A stretch of 64,000 bases of DNA from DATKMG01 sp041476565 (GTDB lineage Bacteria; Acidobacteriota; Terriglobia; Versatilivoradales; Versatilivoraceae). Every line of letters starts with the position of its first letter. Position 1 is the stretch's first letter. Below are positions 1 to 8,241 of the stretch, piece by piece. The stretch lies in the NCBI GenBank assembly GCA_041476565.1, contig JBGOTQ010000002.1, positions 4,117 through 68,116 of the forward strand, in the 5' to 3' direction. The translations under genes were made by a program, and so were the position numbers. Under the pieces are notes generated by a model. It was not told where the DNA came from and did not search any database. It was given only the letters and a program-made list of their open reading frames with translations.

Positions 1-720
1 CTAGGAATTGAGACCGTGGTGGAAGACATTGGCCCGCTGCTTGAGGCGGCTGGATGCTATCGCCGCCGCGATGCCGCCATTCGAACCCAGGTTCCGGAGT
101 TCGGCCCCGGCTATCGATGCAAGATAGTTCTGACAAACGTTCTCGAGCGGGACGGATTCAATTTCTTCCACCTGGTGGTGGAATCCGACAAGGGGATTCA
201 GACCAAGATCCGGTTGAACGCTCAGACTTACCTGGAAATCGTGGCGGCCACCAACATGAAACAGCGCAGCCGGAAATTCTTTGAATATTACCATGCCGAC
301 CGCCTGAACTACGCCGTGGCCGGCACGCCCAACCGGCTTGAATATGACCTCGGGTTCTTCGTAAAGAATGGCGATGGGGCTGCTGATCTCAAACCCATTG
401 CCCACTTATATAAATGCCAGGTTTACCAACTGGCCGCCCATTTGAATATCCCTGCCGAAATCCAGCAGCGCCCCCCCACCACCGACACTTACTCCCTGCC
501 CCAATCCCAGGAGGAGTTTTACTTTTCTCTCCCCTACGAGCAAATGGATATGTGCCTGTATGCTCGGGACCATGGATTGGCGCCGGCCGAAGTAGCCCCT
601 GCCATTGGACTCACCCCCAAGCAGGTGGAACGGGTCTACCAGGACATCGATCGAAAACGGTCTGTGGCCCATTATCTCCACGCTGCACCGCTCCTGATCG
701 AAGAGATTTCACCCAAGTAG
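1..720 (+). CDS. nadE: NAD+ synthase, C-terminal part (cut by window edge)
   Basis: This is the 3' portion of an NAD synthase, which amidates nicotinic acid adenine dinucleotide to NAD+ in the cytoplasm. The reading frame is open from base 1, so the GTG at 16 is only an internal codon and the real start lies outside the window. The stretch VAGTPNRLEYDLGFFVKNGD, followed by GAADLKPIAHLYKCQVYQLA, matches the NadE pattern in which a GT-N-E motif, a G-F/Y-x-K-x-GDG motif and an L-x-P-I-x-x-LYK-x-Q-V motif follow each other. The ATP-binding SGGxDS motif should lie upstream and cannot be checked here. The carboxy end, with a Q-V-E-R-V pattern before the terminal helix, looks complete. The next gene is convergent. 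I am sure of the family and cannot say whether an N-terminal glutaminase domain is present. Confidence 0.88.
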   Translation, partial: LGIETVVEDIGPLLEAAGCYRRRDAAIRTQVPEFGPGYRCKIVLTNVLERDGFNFFHLVVESDKGIQTKIRLNAQTYLEIVAATNMKQRSRKFFEYYHADRLNYAVAGTPNRLEYDLGFFVKNGDGAADLKPIAHLYKCQVYQLAAHLNIPAEIQQRPPTTDTYSLPQSQEEFYFSLPYEQMDMCLYARDHGLAPAEVAPAIGLTPKQVERVYQDIDRKRSVAHYLHAAPLLIEEISPK

Positions 721-856
721 ACAACTCCATCCCTTCCGTTTTTCTTTCCAAGATTCACCTGACCTGGTGACGGCACGCCAATGCAGCGTGTCAAACTCAA
801 ATCACGGCGTGGCGGACCAAGCCGGGACCCCAAAAAGGTTGGTTGTCAAACCGGGT

Positions 857-1063
857 TCATCGCTTCTTGTGGTTGTAGCTGGCGAGTTTCTTATTGAGGG
901 TGTTGCGGTGAATGCCCATCACCTTGGCGGCTTTGGTTTGGTTTCCATTGCATTTTTCCAGGGCATTCAATATGAATTTCTTTTCGAATTCACTGACAGC
1001 TTCTTCAAAAAGCAAACCCTTGTCGATCATTTGGTTAATAAGTGCTTCCAGTTGGTCTTTCAC
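857..1063 (-). CDS. Small Fis-type DNA-binding protein
   Basis: A 68-residue protein starting at a GTG. Its second half, from EKKFILNALEKCNGNQTKAA onward through MGIHRNTLNKKL, is the Fis-type helix-turn-helix also found at the C-terminus of NtrC-family activators. The N-terminal third is a short amphipathic helix (about residues 1-28) of the kind Fis uses to dimerise, so this is a stand-alone Fis-like nucleoid or regulatory protein and not a broken activator. It is shorter than enterobacterial Fis, which is about 98 residues. It follows cvpA on the same strand with a 43-base gap and may be co-transcribed. Its targets cannot be read from the sequence. Confidence 0.8.
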   Translation of the reverse strand: MKDQLEALINQMIDKGLLFEEAVSEFEKKFILNALEKCNGNQTKAAKVMGIHRNTLNKKLASYNHKKR

Positions 1064-1106
1064 GACGAGCTCCAGAGATCATGAGAACGGGAAAGTAATA
1101 TTGAGC

Positions 1107-1628
1107 CTATTGTGATTGCCAGATTTTTTGGATCTGGTGATACCCATCCAGGAACTTGCTTTTCAATTCCCTGGGAACAACGAAAGAAATCACACGTGCC
1201 CCGACCAGCAGGTATGGGGCAAACCTGGATTTCTCCACACTCCCCAGTTTTACCGGGAAAGCCGTTAGCATCATAAACAGAATCGAACCGATCAGCCATC
1301 CCCTGAGGAGTCCAAAGGCAGCACCGAGGAAGCGGTCATACCACTGGAGGCTGGCCATTTGCAGGAACTTTCCGACCGCGAAGGAAATGACTGCTCCCGC
1401 CAAAATACAGCCTACAAAAATGGTAATGAAGCCCAGCAGATTCGCGATGTCCGTAGTCTTCACGAAATCCGCATAAATGTGGGCAGCCGACGGGAAGAAC
1501 CAACACGCCAGTACTAACCCGATCAGGACTGAAGCCAGGGCAATCACTTCCCGCGAAAATCCCTTGCTGATCCCGCCAGCAACAGAAACCACCAAGATTA
1601 CCACAAACAGCCAGTCAAGAAGAGTCAT
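1107..1628 (-). CDS. CvpA family inner-membrane protein
   Basis: A 173-residue protein with four predicted membrane segments (roughly residues 5-25, 30-50, 63-85 and 105-125), opening with MTLLDWLFVVILVVSVAGGI. The glycine-rich first helix, the following KGFSREVIALAS stretch and the later YDRFLGAAFGLLRGWL stretch are the CvpA family signature. The founding member is linked to colicin V production in E. coli; the family's molecular role is still poorly defined and is probably envelope maintenance. A Fis-like gene lies 43 bases downstream on the same strand. Length is typical for the family. Confidence 0.85.
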   Translation of the reverse strand: MTLLDWLFVVILVVSVAGGISKGFSREVIALASVLIGLVLACWFFPSAAHIYADFVKTTDIANLLGFITIFVGCILAGAVISFAVGKFLQMASLQWYDRFLGAAFGLLRGWLIGSILFMMLTAFPVKLGSVEKSRFAPYLLVGARVISFVVPRELKSKFLDGYHQIQKIWQSQ

Positions 1629-1862
1629 TGACGCAATGAGGGACTTTTTTATCTGGTCTAAACGGCCTGAACCGTAATGCTGAATTGACGGAGGAGAATG
1701 TCGTCGTCCGAATTCAACACGGGGAAACCCTCTTCCCGCCCCCGAATGAGTAAATTGTAGCGTGGACCGGAACTACAGGTCCACGGCTTCTAAAAGCCGG
1801 CCTGAGAGAGACGCTGCGACGGAGCGACAGCGGTCGCGCAGCGCGGCGCCTCCCTTTTCAGG
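1629..1862. other. Intergenic region with hairpin repeat
   Basis: No gene is visible. The central part is repeat copy B1 (see entry at 1757-1850). The remainder is divergent from the CvpA gene and lies downstream of the PHP gene; no clear terminator T-run was found. Confidence 0.6.
1757..1850 (+). repeat. Hairpin repeat family B, copy 1
   Basis: Begins GTAGCGTGGACC and contains a hairpin whose arms are GTGGACC and GGTCCAC around nine bases, then GAGAGACGCTGCGACGGAGC, then GACAGCGGTCGCGCAGCGC. The same order of blocks occurs in reverse orientation at 15828-15919 (GTAGCACGGACC, GAGAGAAGCGCCGGGACGGA, GACAGCCGTCGCGCAGCGC). The first stem differs between the two copies, but each copy still pairs with itself. 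A REP or MITE-like dispersed element is the likely class. Confidence 0.75.
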
Positions 1863-2762
1863 TCACCTGCCACGAGAGAAAGCCTCCCGCCTGGCCAGCA
1901 GTTCGTCGAGCATTTCCCGCCCGCGATTTCTTACCGACCCAAACTGGACGCGTGGCTTCACCTTCCCATGAAAATCGGAGCCAGCCGTAACCACTAGCCG
2001 GTAACGGCCAGCCCATTCAGAGAACTTCTTTGTTTCCGCTGAGTCGTGATACGAAGAATATACTTCCAGCCCGTCCAGACCCCCTCTGACAAAGATCCCC
2101 AGCGTGACCTCATCCGCCTGAAAAGCAGGCGCTCCCGGATGGGCCAGCACAGGGATGCCACCCGCCCTTTTAATTAATCCGAACGCCTCCAACGTGCCGA
2201 TCTCTTCAGCCTCAGCGTAAGCTGGCCGGCCTTCTTCAAAGTAGTCGCGGTAAAAACGAATGGCTCGTCCTTCGGATTTATCGCCGGTCAGGTATGGCTC
2301 GAGCCTGGGATCTTTCTGGTTCGAGGCTTTTGACAATACAGCCTCTGCGATGGACGGCCCCACAGGGACCGAGTTACCGTTCCGTTCCGCAACCTCTTCA
2401 TAGCTCACATCGAAGCCCAGTTCCCTCAGTCTCTCAACCCGGCCCATGGCCTGCCTGATCCTGGCTAGCAACTGGGTCTCCAGGACCTCGTGCAGCTGCG
2501 GATTCCGCGGATCTACGAACGGCGCCAGCACGTGATAGGACCGCGACTGATACCGGGTGCTGAACTCCACCGAGGGAATCAGTTCAATCCCGAACTCACG
2601 AGACAGAGCCTCACCCTCTTCCAGGGCGCCAACTGTATCATGATCGGAGATCGAGAAAGCCGACAGTCCGGTATGCCTGGCCAGCTCAAATAACTGGCGC
2701 GGCACACAATCGGCGTCGCTCGAGTAAGAGGAATGGACATGAAGGTCGACGAAAGACTCCAT
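1863..2762 (-). CDS. PHP-domain phosphoesterase (TrpH/RNase AM type)
   Basis: A 299-residue protein with the classic PHP metal-binding motifs: DLHVHSSYSSDAD at about residues 6-18, SISDHDTVGA at 37-46, VEFST at about 65, PVLAHPG near residue 205 and GSDFHG near 265. These supply the His and Asp ligands of a trinuclear metal site. The family includes 3',5'-nucleotide bisphosphate phosphatase and 5'-3' exoribonuclease AM. The substrate here is inferred from length and motif order only. It begins 7 bases after the purC stop, so the two are almost certainly translated from one message. It probably acts in nucleotide or RNA turnover in the cytoplasm. Confidence 0.85.
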   Translation of the reverse strand: MESFVDLHVHSSYSSDADCVPRQLFELARHTGLSAFSISDHDTVGALEEGEALSREFGIELIPSVEFSTRYQSRSYHVLAPFVDPRNPQLHEVLETQLLARIRQAMGRVERLRELGFDVSYEEVAERNGNSVPVGPSIAEAVLSKASNQKDPRLEPYLTGDKSEGRAIRFYRDYFEEGRPAYAEAEEIGTLEAFGLIKRAGGIPVLAHPGAPAFQADEVTLGIFVRGGLDGLEVYSSYHDSAETKKFSEWAGRYRLVVTAGSDFHGKVKPRVQFGSVRNRGREMLDELLARREAFSRGR

Positions 2763-2769
2763 CGGTGTT

Positions 2770-3684
2770 TTAAAGATTCCTTCCCGTCAGAAGTTGAAAG
2801 GCTTCCTGATATTTCTTGCTGGTTGCTTCCACCACCCAGTCAGGCAACGATGGGGCCGGCGGCTGCTTGTTCCAGCGAATCTCCTCCAGGTAGTCCCTCA
2901 CAAACTGTTTGTCAAAGGACTGCTGAGACCGGCCGGGAGCATACTCAGACGCTGGCCAGAAACGGGATGAGTCTGGCGTCAGCACTTCATCGATAAGGAG
3001 GACCTGGTCCTCGTAGACGCCAAACTCGAACTTTGTATCGGCAATGAGGATTCCTCTGGTGGCCGCATACTCGACAGTTTTTTGATAGATCTGCAAAGTA
3101 TAATCCCGCAATTGGCGGGCGATTTCGCCCCCTACTATAGTTGCCGCCTCTTCAAATGAAATGTTTTCATCGTGGCCGCTGGTAGCCTTTGTGGCAGGGG
3201 TAAACAGCGGTTGCGGGAGCCGGGAAGACTCCTTCAAGCCTGCCGGCAAGGAAATCCCGCAGACCGTCTGCCGGGTTTGGTATTCTTTCCATCCCGATCC
3301 CGCCAGATAGCCCCGCGCCACGCACTCCACCGGAAAAGGCAGTGCACGGTTCACCAACATGGACCGCCCTTCCAGTTGGTCGGCGTACTTCTGCAGTCCA
3401 TCAGGGAACTCACGGACTTCTGCCGTAACCAGGTGGTTGGGGACGATATCCTTTACCATGTTCAACCAGAACAGCGACATCTGGGTAAGGATTCTTCCCT
3501 TGTTAGGAATCCCGCTGCCCAAGATGAAATCAAATGCCGAAATCCGGTCCGTTGCAATAATTAACAGGTGACCATCAACTGCATAAATGTCCCGGACTTT
3601 TCCACGGCCCACCAGCTCAAAATCAGACAAATCAGCCTGCAGCAGGACGTTAGAATGAACCATATCCAGTTCCTTGTCAGACAA
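2770..3684 (-). CDS. purC: SAICAR synthase (purine biosynthesis)
   Basis: Phosphoribosylaminoimidazole-succinocarboxamide synthase joins aspartate to CAIR using ATP, step eight of purine synthesis. Recognised motifs are GRGKVRDIYAVD near residue 27, ATDRISAFDF near 44, GSGIPNKGRILTQ, ARGYLAGSGWKEY near 125, SGHDENISFEE near 170, IADTKFEFG near 215 and LIDEVLTPDSSRFW near 230. At 304 residues it is the longer form of the enzyme; the compact form is about 240. Two starts are possible, ATG at 3684 and ATG seven codons later; I list the outer one. It leads a two-gene unit with the PHP gene. Confidence 0.95.
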   Translation of the reverse strand: MSDKELDMVHSNVLLQADLSDFELVGRGKVRDIYAVDGHLLIIATDRISAFDFILGSGIPNKGRILTQMSLFWLNMVKDIVPNHLVTAEVREFPDGLQKYADQLEGRSMLVNRALPFPVECVARGYLAGSGWKEYQTRQTVCGISLPAGLKESSRLPQPLFTPATKATSGHDENISFEEAATIVGGEIARQLRDYTLQIYQKTVEYAATRGILIADTKFEFGVYEDQVLLIDEVLTPDSSRFWPASEYAPGRSQQSFDKQFVRDYLEEIRWNKQPPAPSLPDWVVEATSKKYQEAFQLLTGRNL

Positions 3685-3861
3685 TTTATAACCACTGCGT
3701 GACTGGGAATTTCAAAAAAGGACCAGGCCGGTCCGGAAAGGAAAATCACACCAGCCAAACTTCACGGCTCACCCTCCACTCATGGTGAAACGCAATTGTA
3801 GTACAAAAAGCGCGAATGTCAATTCCGATTAGAAGAGACTGATATTCGCTCAATTATTCGA

Positions 3862-3883
3862 GGTCCATGCGGAGCATTGACCC
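3862..3883 (+). repeat. Short palindrome family C, copy 1
   Basis: Reads GGTCCATGCGGAGCATTGAC followed by CC. The outer GGTC and GACC pair, and the centre carries ATGCGGAG. It differs by one base from the copy at 3949-3970 and matches 7909-7930 in the opposite orientation. Confidence 0.75.
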
Positions 3884-3948
3884 TTCAGATTGGACATTTG
3901 TGAAGCGGCAGGAGCCGCAAGGGGCGCCCTGGGTCACCAATTCTCCAG

Positions 3949-3970
3949 GGTCCATGCGGAGCAATGACCC
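3949..3970 (+). repeat. Short palindrome family C, copy 2
   Basis: Reads GGTCCATGCGGAGCAATGAC followed by CC, with a preceding G that extends the stem to GGGTC/GACCC. It ends 4 bases before the smc stop codon. On the minus strand it could fold in the 3' end of the smc message, but there is no T-run to make it a classic terminator. Confidence 0.75.
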
Positions 3971-3974
3971 AATC

Positions 3975-6900
3975 TTACTCGAATTGTACTGACACCAGCT
4001 TGGAGACCCCGGCTTCCTGCATGGTGACACCGTAGAGAGTGTCGGCCACCTCCATTGTCCGCTTGTTGTGGGTGATTACCACAAATTGTGTTCCCGCACT
4101 CATTAGCTGGATCATCTGTGAGAAGCGGCTAATATTGACTTCATCGAGAGGGGCATCCACTTCATCCAGTACACAGAATGGACTGGGCTGGTACCTGAAA
4201 ACGGCCAGCAACAAGGCTACGGCTGTCAGAGCCTTCTCCCCTCCTGAGAGGAGCAGCACATTCTGCAGGCGTTTGCCGGGGGGCTGAGCAATAATCTCGA
4301 TTCCGCTTTCCAGTTCATCCTGCTCGTCGAGCAGTTTCATCTCCCCGTGCCCTCCGCCAAACAAGCTCTTGAAACTCTCCTGGAAATTGGCATTGATGGC
4401 ATTGAAAGCTTCCCGGAATTGCTCGCGAGACACCTGGTCAATCTCTTTAATGGCGGCGTTAGTGTCGTCAATGGAGTCCAGCAAATCCTGGCGCTGCGTG
4501 GTCAGAAAACGAAAGCGCTGGTCACACTCCTGATACTCTTCGAGGGCCATCATATTCACAGGGCCGATACCTTCGATCCGGCTTTTGAGGTCCAGATGTT
4601 CCTGTTCGAGTTGATGAAAGTCTTCCTCAGATAACACGGCACATTCCGGAGAACAGATCTCGGTCAGGACGACACCCGTTTCGTCCAAGCAAGCTTGCTG
4701 TAAATGTTCGAAATCTGAGGCCAGTTTTGCATGGCCAATTTCCAATTGGGTTTTCTCATCCTGGGTGGTCTCCAATGCTGTTCGAAGCTGCTGGAGTTCC
4801 TGCTCCAGGCCGGCCTGTATTGTCCGGGTTTCTGCCAGCTCATTTTCTCGACCACGAATGTCGGCTTCCAGGGAGGCTTTCTGAACCGACTGCCGAAAGG
4901 CTTCTTCCTCGGTGTTGCGTGAAGATTCTGAGATATCCTTGATTTGCTGAAGCCACGAAGCTTTCTGGGCTTCGAGCCGGGAGACCCGGTCCTGGCATTC
5001 CTTCAAGCTCGCAGCCAGGCGGTTGAGTTCATTTTCTGCCGACAGTTTGCGTTCTTTGAATGTGGCGAGGTCCGAGCGGAGTTCGCTGAGGGTTTGAGAA
5101 TCCTGGCTGGCCTGATCCTTCAGTTGTCTCAGGCTGCTCTGTTGCTCGGCGATGAGATTCTCGATCTCATTCTTAGCTGCATCGGTAGCGGTAATCTCCT
5201 TTTCATGCTGCGCCTTCTGCTCTCGTATCTGAATTGTCTCTCCTTCAATCCGCTGCAACTCCAGTCTTGCCAGCTCCTCTCTCCGCGTCAAGCGGTCTAA
5301 TTCACTCTCTAATTGCTTCACTTGAAGTTCGGATCCGACCAATGCTTTATCGAGCTCCTGGGTCTGATCACGAACGTCATTAAACTCGGCTTCTACAGAC
5401 TGGATGGATTGACGAAGGATTTGGAGCGCCTCCTCCTTAACTGCGATTTCTTTTCGTAAGGAGTCAACTCTTCGGTTCAGCTCCCGGATTTCCCGTTTCA
5501 GAGAGAGGTGCCCACCGGAAGTCCTGCCTCCTCCGGAAATGAGCCGGCCGCGGACCATTTCACCCTCGGCGGTTAAAAAGATCAACTGTGGGTAGATTTG
5601 GGCAAGTTCCCAGGCCCGCTGGTAATTCGGCACGATGAAAGCTTGCCGCAAATGAGGCAGAGCTTCGTGGGCTGCCGTGCGAATAGGCTCGGGAAACTTG
5701 ACGATCGTGGTGAGAGGGATGGCGGAGGCCTCCTGTTGCGCCAATTCAGAGACTTGGGCTTCCCAGTCTGCCAACACTCCTTTTCCCCCGTTTCCCCAAA
5801 GCAGGAATGTACTCTTTCCGGCGCCCTTCTTACGCAGGAGGCTGATGCCGCCTGCGGCTTCCGAAGCGTGTTCGACCAGGAGATATTCCAGCTCCTGTTT
5901 TAGGAAATCTTCTACAGTCGCTTCATACGGAGGGTCCACTTCGACCAAGTCGGCCAGGATGCCAGAGGTCCGAAACCCGTCTCCGGCCGCGTCATTCGCC
6001 GCCGCCAGTAGGACCCGGACCGCTTCGGTGCTGTAGGCATGATGGGCAGCCAGTTCGTTTAGGGATTCCAGCCTATGCGAACTGGCGCTGAACTTCTCTT
6101 TCCTGTCACTCAGACCTTCGACAATGGATGCTTCCTGGCTCTTGAGTTCCGAGAGTTTCTGAGCCAGCACTGTGCCGGTCTCACGAAGGTGTTTCAGACG
6201 CCGGGAATGTTGTTCAAACTGCTGGCGAGATGCCTCGAGATCTCCCGCCATCAGTTCCTGGCTGGCGACGGTCTCGGCCTTCTCAGCTTTCAAGCGCGCA
6301 ATTTGCTGTTGGAACCGCTTTTCCAGTTCGTCGAGTTGGACCAGTTGATTGCGGAGAGCCGCGGCGCGCCCGACCGAATCCAAGAGTTGAGACCGGTACT
6401 GGTCGTCCGAGGATTCCAGTTCCTGGATGCGGATCTGCAGGCCTTGTGAAAAAGAATTTTGGGCTTGAAATTCAAACTGAACCCTGTCGAATGTCCCGTT
6501 GGCTTCCAGCAAGGCCTTCTGTTTTTGGTCGAATTCCTCCAGATAAACCTGCTCCTGCTGATGCAGTCGTTCGATCTCCAGGCTGTTTTCCTGAGATCGG
6601 GACTCCAAATCCCTTAATTGTTCCCTCTGGTACTGGACCCTCTGCTGGGCCCGCTCCAGTTCTACATTTAGCAGGGCCAGCTGTTCACGCAGCTGTTTCA
6701 ATTGATCGTCCTTCTGCAGCAGCGCAAGGTTGTTCTGACGGTAGGCATTTTCCTCGTCCAGGATCTCCTGATGTTGCCGGCGGTACTGCTCGGTGATATT
6801 TCTAAGCACTTGATCGTTCTGCCTGATGAGGGCTTGCAGGTTCATCTCTCGTGCAACAAACAGCCGCCTTGAAATGTCCCGCATCTTCTCCCGGAGTTCG

Positions 6901-7751
6901 CCATAGCGGCGAGCCCTGGCAGCCTGGCGTTTCAAGGAGTTTAACTGTTTGCTGACTTCTTCCGCGATGTCGTTGACCCGCAGCAGGTTTTGTTTAGCCT
7001 GTTCCAGCCTGGATTCTGCCAGTTTGCGCTTGGATTTGAACTTGGTGATCCCGGCTGCCTCTTCAATAATGGCCCGCCGATCTGACGGCTTGGAACTGAG
7101 GATCATCCCCACACGCCCCTGTTCGATAATAGCGTAGGAATCCGGGCCCAGGCCCGTGCCCATGAAAATATCTTGGATATCACGGAGGCGGACCTGACGG
7201 CCGTTGATCAAATACTCACTCTCGCCTGAGCGGAAGAGGCGTCGGGAGATCACCAATTCCCCCGGGGCGGTCTGAACCTTGAGACGGCGCTTCCGGCCAG
7301 TAGCTATGGCTGCACCGGTTTCGACGGTCAAGGCGGGATCAGTCGTTCCGGCTGATTCTGCCTGCGGCTCCACGAGACTACCCGGATCGACCAAAGCAGT
7401 CGTAAGCTCCAGTAACTTGTTCTGAGGATTCTCCGATTCAGTGCTACCGGGCGGCATCCGATAGCCGGCTTCCCTCAGCATCTCAGGGTCGACGAAAGTC
7501 AATGCGACTTCGGCCAAGCCCAGAGGCAGGCGCATCCGGGTACCGTTGAAGATCACATCCTCCATGCGGGCGCCTCGCAGTGACTTTGGGCTTTGTTCCC
7601 CGAGCACCCAGGCGATTGCATCCGATATGTTGCTTTTTCCGCAGCCGTTGGGCCCAACGATGGCGGTAATCCCCTCACCCTTGAAGACCAGGTCGGTCTT
7701 GTCGGCAAAGGATTTAAAGCCTTGTATTTGAATCTTTTGGAGTTTTAGCAA
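3975..7751 (-). CDS. smc: Chromosome segregation ATPase SMC
   Basis: Condensin subunit that forms the long coiled-coil ring organising the chromosome. The frame is open to a TTG at 7820, but family members begin with a short strand before GFKSFADKT, so the TTG at 7751 (LKLQKIQIQGFKSFADKTDL follows) is the better start; no strong ribosome site decides it. Numbering from 7820, Walker A GPNGCGKSN is at 56-64, two long coiled coils flank a hinge (about 590-720), and LSGGEKALTAVALLLAVF plus CVLDEVDAPLD (signature and Walker B) lie near the C-terminus. An extra segment of about 70 residues (about 112-187, rich in Pro, Glu and Thr) interrupts the N-terminal head between VALTFVD and GELVISRRLFRSGESEYLIN. 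Length, about 1258 residues, exceeds the usual 1150-1200 because of this insert. Confidence 0.93.
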   Translation of the reverse strand: MLKLQKIQIQGFKSFADKTDLVFKGEGITAIVGPNGCGKSNISDAIAWVLGEQSPKSLRGARMEDVIFNGTRMRLPLGLAEVALTFVDPEMLREAGYRMPPGSTESENPQNKLLELTTALVDPGSLVEPQAESAGTTDPALTVETGAAIATGRKRRLKVQTAPGELVISRRLFRSGESEYLINGRQVRLRDIQDIFMGTGLGPDSYAIIEQGRVGMILSSKPSDRRAIIEEAAGITKFKSKRKLAESRLEQAKQNLLRVNDIAEEVSKQLNSLKRQAARARRYGELREKMRDISRRLFVAREMNLQALIRQNDQVLRNITEQYRRQHQEILDEENAYRQNNLALLQKDDQLKQLREQLALLNVELERAQQRVQYQREQLRDLESRSQENSLEIERLHQQEQVYLEEFDQKQKALLEANGTFDRVQFEFQAQNSFSQGLQIRIQELESSDDQYRSQLLDSVGRAAALRNQLVQLDELEKRFQQQIARLKAEKAETVASQELMAGDLEASRQQFEQHSRRLKHLRETGTVLAQKLSELKSQEASIVEGLSDRKEKFSASSHRLESLNELAAHHAYSTEAVRVLLAAANDAAGDGFRTSGILADLVEVDPPYEATVEDFLKQELEYLLVEHASEAAGGISLLRKKGAGKSTFLLWGNGGKGVLADWEAQVSELAQQEASAIPLTTIVKFPEPIRTAAHEALPHLRQAFIVPNYQRAWELAQIYPQLIFLTAEGEMVRGRLISGGGRTSGGHLSLKREIRELNRRVDSLRKEIAVKEEALQILRQSIQSVEAEFNDVRDQTQELDKALVGSELQVKQLESELDRLTRREELARLELQRIEGETIQIREQKAQHEKEITATDAAKNEIENLIAEQQSSLRQLKDQASQDSQTLSELRSDLATFKERKLSAENELNRLAASLKECQDRVSRLEAQKASWLQQIKDISESSRNTEEEAFRQSVQKASLEADIRGRENELAETRTIQAGLEQELQQLRTALETTQDEKTQLEIGHAKLASDFEHLQQACLDETGVVLTEICSPECAVLSEEDFHQLEQEHLDLKSRIEGIGPVNMMALEEYQECDQRFRFLTTQRQDLLDSIDDTNAAIKEIDQVSREQFREAFNAINANFQESFKSLFGGGHGEMKLLDEQDELESGIEIIAQPPGKRLQNVLLLSGGEKALTAVALLLAVFRYQPSPFCVLDEVDAPLDEVNISRFSQMIQLMSAGTQFVVITHNKRTMEVADTLYGVTMQEAGVSKLVSVQFE

Positions 7752-7820
7752 GAGTCGAACCCAGATTTCAATTGGCGCAGGTACAGGCGACGGATCGTTT
7801 GATCGTCCTCTGAAGATCAA

Positions 7821-8241
7821 CGCAGTCTAGCACGGTTTTTAAATGGGTGCAAAGCGGTTGCGTCAGAGGCACTAGAGGGGGGGGTGGACAAGAAAATTGT
7901 GGGCTATAGGGTCGATACTCCGCATCGACCGCAGCCGATGACGAGACATCTGCCCCAACTGCTAACATGGCGGGGAAGAACCCTCGTCGCAAAATGGTCC
8001 CACAAATTTGTCACACGCCTCCTTGGGATTGAACCGATCAAGACTAACGCACAGATCGGGTATCGACAGAATTTTTCTTTCCATTTTCTACTCTTGTGCT
8101 AAAATAAAAAACAGGATTGTTGGCCGTGTTTGCCTGATGCGGCAGGACTTAGTTTAGGTTGTCTGCCAAGCAACTTAAAGGATTGTTCCTGCGTCTAACG
8201 GTTAGCGTCTATGGAAATGTGCCGCCCGTTTTGGAGAGTCA
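7821..8241. other. Intergenic region between smc and tonB-like gene (divergent)
   Basis: About 420 bases without a gene, serving as promoter space for both flanking genes. It holds palindrome family C copy 3 (7909-7930). A TAAAAT at 8100-8105 could be a -10 box for the plus-strand gene, but no convincing -35 lies 16-18 bases upstream, so I do not call a promoter. Confidence 0.5.
7909..7930 (-). repeat. Short palindrome family C, copy 3
   Basis: Plus-strand reading is GGGTCGATACTCCGCATCGA followed by CC, a perfect seven-base inverted repeat (GGTCGAT/ATCGACC) around ACTCCGC. The reverse complement of copy 2 reads GGGTCATTGCTCCGCATGGA then CCC, so the CTCCGCAT core is shared while the stem differs and still pairs. 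Confidence 0.7.

Larger units (their letters stand above)
3685..3974. other. Intergenic region between smc and purC
   Basis: No gene is seen in these 290 bases. It is the probable promoter region of purC (minus strand) and the downstream region of smc. It contains two direct copies of a short palindrome (3862-3883 and 3949-3970) and a CCCTGG/CCAGGG pairing around 3929-3950. Confidence 0.6.

Noticed and set aside
6230..6796. Plus-strand frame of 188 codons
   Set aside because: It lies opposite the SMC coiled coil and has no recognisable motif.
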